Positions 47,035 through 59,717 of a stretch of DNA of 64,000 nucleotides are shown one piece after another; position 1 is the first letter of the stretch, and every line of letters starts with the position of its first letter. This DNA is from Cornus controversa. Its lineage: Eukaryota; Streptophyta; Magnoliopsida; Cornales; Cornaceae. The position numbers and the translations under genes were made by a program. The stretch lies in assembly GCA_026545225.1 (NCBI GenBank), contig CM048848.1, positions 18,589,353-18,653,352 of the forward strand. The letters are read 5' to 3'. Under the pieces are notes generated by a model. That model was given only the letters and a program-made list of their open reading frames with translations. It was not told where the DNA came from and did no database searches.

Positions 47035-48177
47035 TATGAATTTTTAATGCAATTTGCCTTTGAGATGAGGTACATATGAATTTTTGAAATGGGAAGCTTG
47101 CTGCTGGAAATTTCATTTTTTGAAAACAGAATTAGTCTGCATTCTTTGTTAAAACAGATTTGATCCACAAGGTATCTCATGAAACAAAAATTATAGCATG
47201 AAATTTTAGCCATTTGGCTTCATTTTGGGCTTCAGTTTCATGTCATTTCAATTAGTATTCTATTTTTGGTGAAAATTTGAAAATAACCTGTTCTTGCTGG
47301 AAACTGGTTTTGAAAACATAATTTTGCTACTGTTTTGTTCAAAAACGGACTTGAATTATTTTTCTCTTTATGAAAGTGAATAGATGGTATGAAAATATTG
47401 TCTCTTAGCTTTCAATGGGCTTTGGTTTCATGCAATTTCGTTTTAGAATGATTTTTCTATGAATTTTTGAAGTTGGGAGCTTCAGGCTGGAAATTCATTT
47501 CTGGGCAGAATGTTTATGGTTCTTTTTGTCTTAGAACTGATTTAGATGGTGAGGGATTTTGAGAAGGTGAATTAGCTAGTTATCATTCAGAACTAGCTAG
47601 TTGTATTAGAAATTATTATTCAATCTTACATCTAGCTACAATTTACACATTTTCCTAAAATAAGAACTCAGATTTCTATGACTGTGTCTATTTGAGTTAA
47701 ATTAAATTATTTTCTTATAGTCCTCCAATACATTTAGGAATCTTTGAAAATTATTATTTTAGTACCCCCTTTCTTTGATTTTGTCAGTCAAAGCTATATC
47801 ATTAGCAAAACATATATGATAGTATGCGCGTGTAGGGGCTCAATGCTTACTGTTGATGTGAGTCTATTTGATTGTTTTAATTTTATTGTCCTGCATGAAG
47901 TTGCAAACCACATTTCTCATCAGATGAAAATAGGAGCTGGCACACATTGTACCAGTTCATTTTACTTTTTTTTTTTTGCAAAGTGCTGCTTTTATACAGC
48001 TTCTAGTGGATATTATGCAGGGTTTATCCATTTAGAAGATTAATGTCTTTCATAATGTTAACAAACTTGACATTATGCATGAGATATTTGGTTTTTATAT
48101 TATAATGTGATTTAGTTTTTCCACATTAAAGCATCTAAGCACTTTTTGTGTTCATATTGTATATAGTTCAATGACAG
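46956..48177. other. Non-coding; (AT)n run and decayed ~187-bp repeat
   Basis: A pure (AT)n run occupies 46985-47031. Between about 47070 and 47520 an old tandem repeat is readable: a gctggaaa...ttttgaaaac word at about 47103, 47290 and 47475, and atgaaa(t/a)...gggctt(c/t)(a/g)gtttcatg at 47199 and 47389, spaced 185-190 bp. No gene seen. Confidence 0.55.
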
Positions 48178-48297
48178 TTCCCCTAACTCAATTTCAGAAT
48201 CAGAAAGAACTGAGGGTGATGCACATAGCAATGATATTGTAGAAGTTTCAGTTCATGAAGAATCAGAGATAAAATTTGCTGAAGCTGTTGTGGATGG
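48178..48297 (+). CDS. Possible exon of unknown protein
   Basis: An open 120-bp stretch bounded by acag on the left and gg|gtatt on the right encodes 39 full residues, acidic and Ser/Glu rich (ISESERTEGDAHSND..., HEESEIKFAEAVVD). It ends in phase 2 (GG), matching the phase at which the OSCA-type exon at 48836 starts. Known OSCA proteins do not have this acidic sequence before that exon, so either it belongs to another gene or the match of phase is chance. I do not recognise the protein. Confidence 0.35.
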
Positions 48298-48835
48298 GTA
48301 TTTTGCTAATCCCCTCTCTGTTAAGCTCACCTACTAATATTAATTAGTACTATATATGCGGAGAAGATTATGAAATACAAGATTCTTCATATAGCAAAGA
48401 TGAGATATTTAATCAGGGGATGGTCTTAACAATTTGTAGCTATTCTTTGACTCATAATGTTAAAATTTATGTGATAATAGTTGAAAACTATGGAGTAGAA
48501 AAAGTTCATCTCTTTGACCTTCTGTATCTGATTGATTGTGCGGTGGCACATTTGCAGTAAAAATAATCGTCAGGAGGTTGAATGTAGATTGGAAGATACT
48601 TTTATTTCCATTTTGTAATGTTTGATTTGTTCTTTTTAGTTCCAGTTTAATTCCCAGTAGCATTTTTGTTACTTACTTGTGCTTTGAGGATTTCAGATTC
48701 TCCCAATTGAATGCATTTGAAATTGTTGTATATAATATCTCTTGTGTTGATTTATGTAATTTTTAATTGCCTTTTTTTTAATATATATATATATATATAT
48801 TAGATTGTGCTGATTCTGCTCATTAATGTATGCAG

Positions 48836-48982
48836 ACTCAAAATTTTTGTTCCTATTGCGTTCCTTGCATCGACTATCCTGGTACCAGTTAATTGGACAA
48901 ATAGCACTTTAAAGCTAACAAAAGCAACTTACAGCGACATTGATAAGCTTTCTATTTCAAACATTCCGCTTGGATCACATAG
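48836..48982 (+). CDS. Exon of an OSCA/CSC1-like ion channel gene
   Basis: 147 bp with canonical borders (tgcag before, ag|gtgaga after). The 48 full codons read LKIFVPIAFLA... VPVNWTN... YSDIDKLSISNIPLGSH, a strongly conserved part of plant OSCA/CSC1 channels (hyperosmolality-gated, calcium-permeable, plasma membrane) covering an N-terminal membrane segment and the loop after it. Both introns are in phase 2. No other exon of this gene could be found in the window: upstream is the unrelated stretch at 48178 and downstream are transposons. So it is a fragment, a pseudogene, or part of a gene with very long introns running out of the window. Confidence 0.85.
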
Positions 48983-49199
48983 GTGAGAATCTCTCTTTTC
49001 TTCCAGTCTTTTCAGTTGCCTCATTATTTGTTGATATATACGAACTGTTTACAGATTTCATCTGCATAGGTAACAATAGAATGCTTTTTCTTGCATAGGA
49101 ATATTTTTCTTATGAACTTATTTATTCATTTCACATTTAGATTAAGATCTCTCTAAATTGAAAATGCATAGGAAAGTATTTTTTTTATAAATATATATA

Positions 49200-49338
49200 G
49201 AAATTTAGATATGCCAGGCATGTCCTTATCAGCGTATTGTTGGTATCAGACGCTTGATCTAATCCTCATAATCCCAAACGTGATCCGACCATCACCCGTC
49301 GTCCCTAGGTATTCTGACCTAGAGCTCTGATACCATGC
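49200..49338 (-). mobile_element. Leader of the minus-strand chromovirus, with primer-binding site
   Basis: Next to the LTR at 49339 the minus strand reads tggtatcagagc (complement of 49324-49335), a tRNA-Met primer-binding site three bases inside the LTR. Only about 135 bp of internal sequence follow before unrelated DNA, so the coding part of the element is gone. Confidence 0.7.
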
Positions 49339-51327
49339 TGTCACGCCCCAGTTTTCGACACCCGGTTAGGGGCGAGGGAAACGGGGGTGAATCCGTAATT
49401 TCACCTCAAGTTCCCACACCTTAATCTCTTTTTAATCTATTCTATTGCGGAAGCATTCGATATGCACACCCTTCAAGTGGCATTAGATCATCAATGGCCC
49501 TTGCAAATGATTTTCACGAAAATCGGGCATGACCCATTCTAAATAATCAACTCCTGGCATGTTACACCTGCTTTACAATTCATATGGACACTTCTGGGCA
49601 CGTGTCCCCCCAGCATTTATATCTAACAATAAAAATGGACACTTCTGGGCACGTGTCCCCCCAGCATTTCTACAACATGCATAATAGAATCAAAAATATA
49701 CATGTCTCAGTCCTTGAATGTCCGTATTATATACATACATCACATGAATGAAATACATCCGAAGGAATTAACTCAACATAATCACCTCATACATTTAATC
49801 CAAATGTACAACATTCATCTACTATCCTGAACATAAATTAGATTCTAAGGAATCTAACTACTACCTCTGCAACTGGTGCTATCAGTTTCCCCAACTGACT
49901 CCAAAACTAGCAACACCTGCAAAACCTGGGAGGGGGTGAGCTCAAAGGCCCAACAAGGTAAGTAGAACCATACTATCATCGCAGCAGCAGGTCGATTCTC
50001 ACATATTCTCAAAAATATATATGCACTTAAATATATCACAATATTTAAAGTCATGCCCCTCCTAGCATACATGAACCAACAATGCACATGGCAATTCTAG
50101 CATTGATGAACATTTAAATCAACTATACATGACTTATGAAAATCATTTACAACATGTTCAAGAGCAATACACATCCAACATCAATATGTATAGAAAACAT
50201 ATATAAATAGAAACATTTACATGAACAATGTAAATCAAATACCACGTCACTTACTCAACAAGATCCATTGAATCATGCATAAATGCACATGCTCATGCAT
50301 TTTTACCCAAACATCCACATTTTTCAAATCATGCATGATGCTTCACATAAAGTGCAGATACGTATGTATATAACTCACACTAAAATCAATTCATAGGGGG
50401 CTTTCTCATCACTCCAATAGTAAGGGTCTCTTCGGCACCCAAACTCTACTTGTGCTTTATCGGGTTACTAACCCGAAGGGAGCACCTCCTCTTGGCCAAG
50501 TTTTGGGTCTTTCACCCTAGGGGCCATCCCCTTATCTTAATTTCACACTCCTGCCCCAAAATCATCATATATAGTGCATATAATCACACCCATGCACTTA
50601 TCCACACCATGAATGCATTTTTGTCAAATCAATGCATTTTCCTTTCACCTCAAGATTGTCACAATGTAATCACACTCATATCATGGAAATCATCATGTTT
50701 ATGCATTTTTCAAGAAAGTCACATCACTCATGCATAAATCTAAAAATGCCACATTTTCACGTTTTCACCAATGAACACCTTTCTCACCAAAATCATTCAT
50801 AATCACATTTGCACATACACAATAGAAATATAGATGTCACACCTTGCATATAATCACATATAAACATATATTAACATAAATATAATCATGCTCTCATTCC
50901 AATCATGCATTTACTACGAGCAACCAATATGCATTCTTACAACTATATGCAATCGCGCAAATATACATATATACATATCATGTCACCCATATGGATAGTA
51001 AAAACATACAGAACAATTCACATATTTCATGCTTTTCCAATACCCTTCTATGCTATAATCAATTTAGCATATATTTCAACTACTGCACCACATATATAAT
51101 CACGTCTATACTTACATATATTCAACTAATGTATAAGAGTCATATATGCATACAAGGCAACATCTAGCTAAATATACATACATAATTTAGCATGCTTTAC
51201 ATGTCTCAATCTCTAAACATACATATAACAATGCAAATCAGGATTTGAATTTAATAATGCTCTAACTCTCCAAGCCCACATATATATATATATCTACCCA
51301 CATATATATGTGTCCTCACATCCCACG

Positions 51328-51358
<31 letters not shown>

Positions 51359-52862
51359 ACCTCTATATATATATATATGCACATACATACATGCAAACGC
51401 CACATATGACTAAATTAAGAACATATGTAAAATTAATCAGCATATTTAAAATATACATAGAGATAGAGGCAAGAATCAACTTGCCTTAGGTCCCGCTTTT
51501 TCTGTGCCCACACCTGCCAAGCGGCCTATTTCCATGCTCGACCCGGTCCTGTGTCGAAGTCCATACGAACAATTCCATCGGGCCACTTCATTTTCCTTTT
51601 TAATTTCCATGCTTGGTCCAATTTAATTAGGCCCAAGAATAATCACAACTATCTTCAACCCAATCAATTTGCCCAAACCCAATTTAGCAGCCCATACATA
51701 CATATTTAACTTGGGATCAAATACCAAGCCAAATTCATGGCTGTCCAAACAAGGCCCAAATATCATCAATTACCAACTCACTTGGTTTATACAGTTGCCA
51801 CCAACAGCCATAGCTACCGGCCGACCCACCTAGTCACACCACCATGTACAAACCCATGGCTTCACCTAACCCATCAATAACCCAACCGAGTTCACCTTTC
51901 TACGACACCCAAACCCGTGAGCACCACACCCACGACTAGCCCAAGGAAGCCCAGCCGTGAACTGACCCATGACCACCCAATCGAAACCCATTACCACAAT
52001 CAAACACCCACTCAACCAATCTTCAACCTCAGCCATGGCTGTCCCGCGAAGAAGGACCCAACCCTGTACAACCCAGCTGTTGCCAACCTTAAAGGAACGA
52101 ACCGAAACTCGCCAGAACCACCGTTGAAGACCAACCATGGGAACCCAGTCGGAGACCCAACACAAACCAGCGACCGAACCCAGCCGTCGGACAGCTGCCA
52201 CCGTGAAATCGAAGGCTCTCCACCCCCAACAGTCTCCTCCAACCGCCAGCAACCACCGCTCCACAGCCATGAACCAGAACCCCCTGCCGGAAACGACCAC
52301 CGCCGCTCGTCGCACCAGCCGAGAAACCGCCTTCAGCTGCGCCAAACACGGCCCAGCCGTGTCTCCACCACCGTCGTTGCCACAAGCCACCTCCACCGTG
52401 AGCGGTCGGCAGCCCCCAGTCACCGCCGCCGGTGCTCCTCCTCTCTCACGACTCCCGATCTCCCTTCCTCGGTTTCTCTTTCTCTCTCCCCGACTTCTCC
52501 TTCTCTCTCTTTCTTTCTTTTCTTTTTCTTTTCTTTTCTTTCTTTCTTTCCTTCTTCTTTTTCTTTTCTTTTTCCTTTTCTTCTTTTCCTTTTCTCGGCT
52601 GACCCATGTGGTCTCTTCTCCTCTTCTAATATACACCACACACTTTCTTATTCTCCCTCAGCCACACATATATATAACATATTTATATATATATATATAT
52701 ATATATATCCAAATTAGCCCATGTGCAAGAATGAGGCACATATACATGTATACATACCTATACTATACATATACATATCACACCACACACACATACATTC
52801 ACAAGTATTTATAATTTAAGATAAATACACTTACCACACTATATATATATATATATATCCCT

Positions 52863-52898
<36 letters not shown>

Positions 52899-53042
52899 CT
52901 ACGTCCTCTATCAATATATATATATAATTCCATATATATATATATATGTATATCCACATTCTTTTCGAATTTAATTTATTCGAAAAAATTTAATCCGGCC
53001 CAAAATCATCCGGGACCGGTCAAAATAATTCCGGTCCTTACA
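49339..53042 (-). mobile_element. Large chromovirus-type LTR (3,704 bp), 5' LTR of a truncated element
   Basis: On the minus strand it begins tgtaaggaccgg and ends ggggcgtgaca, the same terminal pattern as the solo LTR at 23196. The body holds many (AT)n tracts (51280-51380, 52680-52710, 52840-52950), a C/T-rich run at 52480-52610 and, near 51470-51500, the shared ggcaagttgat word. Open frames of up to 266 codons over 51866-52814 lie in low-complexity or GC-rich leader-like DNA on both strands and are not convincing genes. No matching flank duplication, since the other side of the element is lost. Confidence 0.8.
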
Positions 53043-53202
53043 GTGGTAGTTTCCAAAGAGTTCAGTTAGGCAGTGAATTGAACTGTCCATATTATTTTTC
53101 TACTCCCTACATTTTGTCATTTGTTTCACGATGAACCTTGTTTAGGTTTATTGATCACTTCTACTAGTAGTTGCCTATTGTTGAACAAATTAGCAAGGAG
53201 AT

Positions 53203-56200
53203 ATGGATAAAGGCTGGATGCACCTTCATAACAGGTTACTGTAACCTAAATAACCTTACCCATAACAATTTAGACATTATACCTGTCATTCTTGTCATAA
53301 TAAAAATTTTGACTTTTCGATTGTAGAGCTTCAACGGAGTATTTAAATGGAGCACGTAGATTTGCCAGTTGGGCCCAACATAATGCAGGGAATCTAGCTA
53401 AGATTATATGCCCCTGTAAACATTGTTTAAACTCACAATATCAACATTTTAATATGGTGTATGAGCACTTAGTGATAAATGGAATGGATCCTGCTTATAC
53501 TGTATGGGCCTTTCATGGAGAGAATCGGATTACATATGTAGAAAATGAAGGCACTGAAGATGGTGTGAAAATGCCTGAAATGTATGGGATGTTTAGAGAT
53601 GTGTATTTTGATGGTGAAGAAAACGTTACAACAGATCCCACTTATGGAAGTAAAGAGTTTGAGTTCAGAGAGGCATTGGAAAAAGGCTAAAACTCCTTTA
53701 TATCCTAATTGCACGAAGTATACAATTATGTTAGCAATAGTTGCTTTATATAAGCACAAAGCTGCTCATAATATATCGGATAATGGATTTGATGAGCTTC
53801 TTAAGATTATTCGTGATATGCTTCCGACAGATAATAACCTTCTTGAGGGGATCAATGCAACAAAGAAGTTATTGAAGATATTTGACTTGGGGTATGAAAA
53901 AATACATGCGTGTATCAATGATTGTTGTCTTTTTAGAAAAGAAAATGAGAATCTGATTGCATGCCCAAAATGTGGTGCTTCACGGTGGAAAGTGAATGAA
54001 CATAGTAAAAAAATTCGAAATGGGATTTCGGCTAAGGTGTTGCGGTACTTTCCAATAGTACCAAGATTTAGGAGATTATTTCGATCAAATGAAAGGCTGA
54101 ACAAGTATTATGGCATTCGACTCATAAAAGTCGGGATAAAAAAATGCGGCATCCAGTTGATTCATGTGCATGGGAATTGATTGATAAAAAGTGGCCGAGT
54201 TTTGCATCAGATCCTCGAAATTTGAGGCTTGGCCTTGCAACTGATGGGTTCAATCCATTCAGTGACCTTAGCTCTAAACATAGTTGTTGGCCTGTGATTT
54301 TAGTAGTATATAATTTTGACCCGTTGCTTTGTATGTCTAAAAAGAATATGATGTTGATGTTGTTAATCTCAAGACCAAAGCAACCAGGAAATGACATTGA
54401 TGTGTATTTGGAGCTACTACTGGAAGATTTAAAAGTATTATGAGAAAAGATGTTGAGCTTTATGATTCATTCACTAAATCCTTGTTTAATTTGAGGGTGG
54501 TTTTGATGTGGACAATCAATGATCTTCCGGCCTATTCTAATTTGTCTCTGGCTAGGCAACAAAAGGTAAGTTTGGTTGTCCAGTGTGTGTTAAAGACACA
54601 TATTCTGAATGGTTGAAATCTAGTGGGAAGACTGTGTTCAGGGGTAGTCGGCGATTTCTTCCATTCAATCACCCATATAGAAAGAAGAAAACTTGGTTTG
54701 ATGGAAAAGAAGAAATGAAGGGGCCACCTAGAGTATTAGCTGGTTCAGAAATTTTTTGCAGTGTTAAGGACTTTCAAAATAGATGGGGAAAAGTAAAAAT
54801 CAGGAAAAAAGTAAAAAGCGCAAGAAGGAAGAGAAACCTAGCATTTGGCCATGGAAGAAAAAGTCTATATTTTTTTAGTTACCATATTGGGAGGTACACA
54901 ATTTGAATTCACCTTTATCTTCGATGGTCATGTTTTTTTTATTTGAGGAGTTCACACTCCTTACTAATAATTCTTTCTGCTTGTTATGTTAGGCGTTACC
55001 TCTCCGACACAATTTGGATGTGATGCATATTGAAAAAATGTTTGTGAGAGTATTTTTGGCACACTATTGAATATAAAGGGAAAATCAAAGGATGGACTAA
55101 AGTCTTGTATGGATTTAAAGTAAATGGGCATTAGGGGAGATTTGCACCCAAAGGAGTTAGGGAAAAAAAATTACTTACCACCAGCACCATATACATTATC
55201 GAAGAAAGAGAAGCAATCATTTTGTAAAAGGTTACAACAGTTGAAGTTACCTGATGGTTATAGTTCAAATATTGGGCAACGTGTATCATTGGATGAGTGC
55301 AAAATTAGTGGCCTAAAACCTCATGATTTTCATGTTCTTATGCAACAATTGCTGCCTATAGCTTTACGCGGGACACTGCCAAAAGGTCTGAGGATTGCTA
55401 TATTTTGCCTATGTGCATATTTTCATGAAATATGCCAAAGGATGATTGATAGGAATCAATTGGAAAAAATTGAAAATGAAATTGTCAAAACTTTATGTAT
55501 GTTTGAAAGGTTCTTCCCACCGTCTTTCTTCGACGTTATGGTACACGTTACCATTCATATTGCACGAGAAGCTCGTTTATGTGGACCAGTACAATTTCGT
55601 TGGATGTATCCATTTGAGAGGTAATTTATTTATAACATTCTTTTATATATGTTATGGAATTACAAATATTATTTAATTTACATATATATAATTCTATCGT
55701 TATATTTAGGATGATGAAAGTTTATAAAGGATATGTTAAAAATCGAGCAAGACCTGAGGGGTGCATAGCAGAAAAGTACTTGGTAGAAGAGTGCATTCAA
55801 TTTTGTAGTGAGCACATGAAACAAGTCGCTGAAATTGGTGTTCGTCGTTCTCGAAATGAAGATATTGAAACTGAAACAATGGAAGGAGGACGCCCACTTT
55901 CTAAGGGAATTTCAAAAACCATGTCTAGTGACATGTTAGCCATTGCTCACCGTTATGTATTATTCAACAATGAGGAGGTGGAACCATATTTAAAGTAAGA
56001 TGGTACGAAATTTTTTTAATTGATAACTATTATTGAAAAACAAAATACTTAACTATGTTATTTTCTTATTAGAAAGCATGTGGAGGAACTCAAGGGTTTG
56101 GACAGTTGTCTTGCAAGGAATGAAAGCACTCTACAAAAGAAACACATGGAGACCTTCAGTTCATGGTTCAAAACCATGATTAATGCAAGTAGTAATGTGT

Positions 56201-58014
56201 CAACAATGCTAAAGGGGCTTTCAAATGGGCCTAGGAATGATGTAATTTCTTATTCTGATTATATTGTGAATGGCCATCGATTTCACACCAAGGATGTCGA
56301 GAGAAGCACACAAAATAGTGGTGTTTCCATTGAAGCTAAAACTATATGTCGATCTAGTGCAAGAGACACAAATCAAGTTGTGATTCGTGTGTGAGTGTGA
56401 CTCAAAAAGTATATCAATTAAAAATTACCACACTTCGCAATAGAACGAATTCCTTGCAGAATAGGGCTATCGAAAGGAATGGGTATCGAACCTCAAGGAC
56501 TGTGGTCTGACTGTGTTGGATATAAGGAATTAATTCTAATTAAATTTAAAAGAAGTAAATTCTGATTTTTAAAACTAAATTAACTAATGAAGCAATTGAA
56601 CAAAAGCAAGAAAAACTAAGGAGTGTAGAGAATATAAGATAAGTCTAGGGTAATTGATCTCACCACTAACTTCACAATCAATGGTCAATTGAACTAACTA
56701 TGGGGCATCATATCATGCATAAGTGGTGTCGGTGGCTACAAGCTCACCTTCATCCGTCAAGAAGATAACATATGATTAAGGCTAAGTCATGGACTATCTT
56801 CGATTGGCATGGGCCATCTGCCTAACTACTCTAATCTAGGGTGGAGTATGGTTCATCTTCTCTAGGCATAATCCATCAAAGCTTTAATGATATATTCAGT
56901 GAAAACCATTGTGTAACAATCACTCTCATGATCACAGAAAACAAGAGGGACGAGTTCAATAACAACAATCAAATATCTAAGACAAGATAAGAAATCATTG
57001 AAACTGAATTTATAAGACTTTTATTGCTCAATTCTATAAGAAGAATCCTCTAAATTACACAATCTATGAATGAATACAAAAATCCCCAATAATTAGAACA
57101 ATCAAACCAGTGATGTTTAGTTAGGGCTCCATCAAAACCCTGGTGGCTGAACTAGCCGCTCATGATGCGCCTTGTTCTCCAATGATTCTCTATTCCAAAA
57201 GCTCCTCAAAGCTGCTGCCAAGCCTCCTCAATACAGCCCTAATTTGTCACTTCAAATAGCCAAGAGAATACATCAAAGTCCTAATCCAATTAGGAATTAA
57301 TTAGGTTTTCCCGCAGCACTAATCAGGTGGGTTTTTTCTGCTGACTTCGGCCCAACTTTTGACCCACTATAAGTCCGATTTACGGAATTTTCGTGAAATA
57401 CAAAAGTGTGCAGAATCAAATTTCGTTCAACCTAACATGAAAATTATGTCGATTTGAGGCTTGGAAATAAGACTTCTGGTCCGTTTTTTAAAACAGGATT
57501 AAGACTGTATTATGCGCAGATTTGGGCTTCAGGCCCGAAACCTTCTTAAGCAGCTGTAATTCTCTTGGACCTCTTTCTTGGGATGATTTGAGTTGAAATA
57601 TATATTTGAATGGATCCCTTTGATGTAGGCTTCATCTAACCATCTTGGATGTCTTCTTTAAAAGCCCAAAATCACGATTTTAACTGAAATAATCATTAAG
57701 GCCCTGAAAATACAGAAAACACTAAAACAAAGTAAAATCACAAAATAATCTATCACTAAGAGAATAAAATACATAAGTTAAGAGGTTAGAATGTGTAACA
57801 TTCAACGCCGATCAAGTTGTTGAAAAAATATCTTACTATGGTGTTCTAAAAGATATAATTTTGTTAGACTACTACTCATTTCAAGTACTGTTGTTTCATT
57901 GTGACTGGGCAAATATTAGAAATGGCATCAAAGTTGAAGATGGATTTACATTGGTGAACCTTCATGAAGGTCAAAGTCAATTTGAAAGTGATCCATTTAT
58001 CCTTGCATCACAAG
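53203..58014 (+). pseudogene. CACTA transposase (TNP2-like), interrupted
   Basis: Exon 1 (53203-53234) reads MDKGWMHLHN, the usual start. After an intron (53235-53326, phase 2) the transposase-associated domain follows, with ICPCKHC and MVYEHLVINGMDPAYTVWAFHGE. Frame changes occur near 53690 and 54130. The TNP2 core is readable: ACPKCGASRW, LRLGLATDGFNPF and CPVCVKDTY. After a GT-AG intron (54894-54992) comes LPLRHNLDVMHIEK and the region known as DUF4218 (to 55620), then introns 55621-55709 and 55995-56072, ending in a DUF4216-like part (ISYSDYIVNGHRFHTKD... YYGVLKDIILLDYY). This tail is split by the solo LTR at 56381 and ends at element B. No CACTA termini seen. Confidence 0.88.
56381..57814 (-). 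mobile_element. Solo LTR of the element A family, inside the CACTA transposase
   Basis: 1,434 bp, closely similar to the LTRs at 35864 and 45441, with the same tgattcgtgtg start, and ending cgccgatca. Perfect AGTTG duplications lie at 56376-56380 and 57815-57819. It is about 76 bp shorter than the other two, chiefly from deletions near 57180-57240. Removing it and one duplication rejoins the transposase frame. Confidence 0.95.
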
Positions 58015-59429
58015 TGATAAGTATTCAATTCTATGCATTTGAACCCTCTTTATTGCATTTGTTAGTCCCGTTTCTACGTTTACCGAGATATGTTTATGGT
58101 ATTTTTGTATTTTTGATGTATTGCAGGTCTTGTAGCAAAAGGAGCAAAGTTTGAGGCCAATAGCAGTTGAAGAGCAAAAGTCAGAACTAAAGCTAAGGCA
58201 TCTCGATCAATCGAGATGTTGATCTCGATTAATCAAAATCTCGATTGATCGAGATCTTGATTTTGATTGATCGAAATCTCGATCAATCGAGATTCCAATC
58301 TAGATTGATCAAGATTCTGCAGAGCCACTTGCCCACTTGCTCACCTGCTCTCCCACTTGCAACAAAATCCCCCTTTTTGCACGACTTAAAGGGATTGTCT
58401 GACTTGAACAAGACCCTTGGGGACCTTCTTGATATAGTTGGTATATATATTGATATATATATATATATTTATGGTGGGCCCGAAGGTTGAAAAGGAGGCC
58501 ATAAAGCACAAAAAGAGACCATTTTTCTGGGATCTCTCACACACATCAGAATACACAAGGAGAGACATTCGGGAGAGGAGAAGAAGGAGCTGAACCAGAC
58601 TTTGAAGCTCCATTTTCTTCATCAATGGAAGAGTGAAAGGCAACCATGAGCAGCTAACATCTATACTAGGGTGTTGTTGAAGCCCATAGCCATGTAAACT
58701 TGTTCGTTGTTGTAGCATTTTGGGATTTGTTCTTAAATGTTGATTATTTAGCCTAGTGACCATGTACACTAATACATCTCTTTTATATATTCATTTGATT
58801 TTGGTTTTATTCTTGTCTTAGAGTAGAATCTATCTTGTGAATGCACAACATTTGTTTCTTCCACAAGAAGGACAAATGATGGCTAAGTAATGGTACTTTA
58901 AATGTATGTGGTGTGTTTGCTTGTATAAACCATGCCAAGATAAGGTAGTTTGGATGCATGTAGGTTCACTTAGAAAGTAGGGTAATTAGTTAGGTTGAAG
59001 AACTATGCTTGTTGAAGATGGATTATGATAGGTTGGTGCTCACATTAATCTTTTGATATGTCATTGAGGTCACAAGCCTAATGACATTGTTAGGCATTTA
59101 ATTTATGAATCCCAAGCTTGCTACACTTAGGAACATGTGAATGGCTAGTGGTGGAAACCACCCCTAGTTCTCTCTCCCAACTTTTACTCTTTAAATTTAT
59201 TGTTATTACATTCATGCAATAGTTTTATAAACAAAACTCAAAACCTTGTTTTTAGGATTAAAGTGGAAGTAATCTTTCTTTAAGACAATTACGACTAGTC
59301 CTCGTGGGATCGATACCCTCTATATAGAACCGTGTCTACAAAGATTCGTGCTCTTGCGAGTGGTTAAATTATATTTTGATAAAAGGGGTAAAAATAAGCT
59401 TACAATATAATTCAAGTTTAGCCACATCA
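58015..59429 (+). repeat. 5' LTR of element B
   Basis: 1,415 bp, tgataagtatt to cacatca. Contains an inverted-repeat cluster at 58198-58313, an AT microsatellite at 58443-58470, a CT/GA-rich leader-like part at 58530-58620, and ends six bases before the primer-binding site. Confidence 0.88.
58198..58313. repeat. Inverted-repeat cluster in LTR B
   Basis: Words tctcgatcaatcgagat and tctcgattgatcgaga (reverse complements of each other, apart from the end) alternate with degenerate copies over about 115 bp, so the stretch can fold into several hairpins. Confidence 0.85.
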
Positions 59430-59435
59430 AAATTT

Positions 59436-59453
59436 TGGCGCCGTTGCCGGGGA
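59436..59453 (+). other. Primer-binding site (tRNA-Asp), element B
   Basis: tggcgccgttgccgggga, matching the 3' end of plant tRNA-Asp over 18 bases, six bases after the LTR. Typical of Athila elements. Confidence 0.95.
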
Positions 59454-59717
59454 CTACGGTTTAATTGTCGCCATTGGAAGATTAAATCTGGTTTAATTCT
59501 TAGGCTAGAAATTCTTTCATTCTTTTTTTTATATATCTTGTTCTTATTTCTCAAATTTCTTGATTTTTGGCATACCACATAGCGGGCATCTAAAAGGATT
59601 AAAGTTGGAACCCTTTGTGAGTATAAAGTCTAAAATTAGTGGGTTTGAGTTCATTCATTTTTTTTATATATATTATTGTTTATTTTTCTTATTGAGGTGT
59701 TGTTCTACTATTAATGC

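Noticed and set aside
51866..52814. Frames of 257, 266 and 225 codons on both strands
   Set aside because: All lie in the GC-rich and C/T-rich leader region of the 49339-53042 LTR, overlap one another on opposite strands and contain no recognisable domain.
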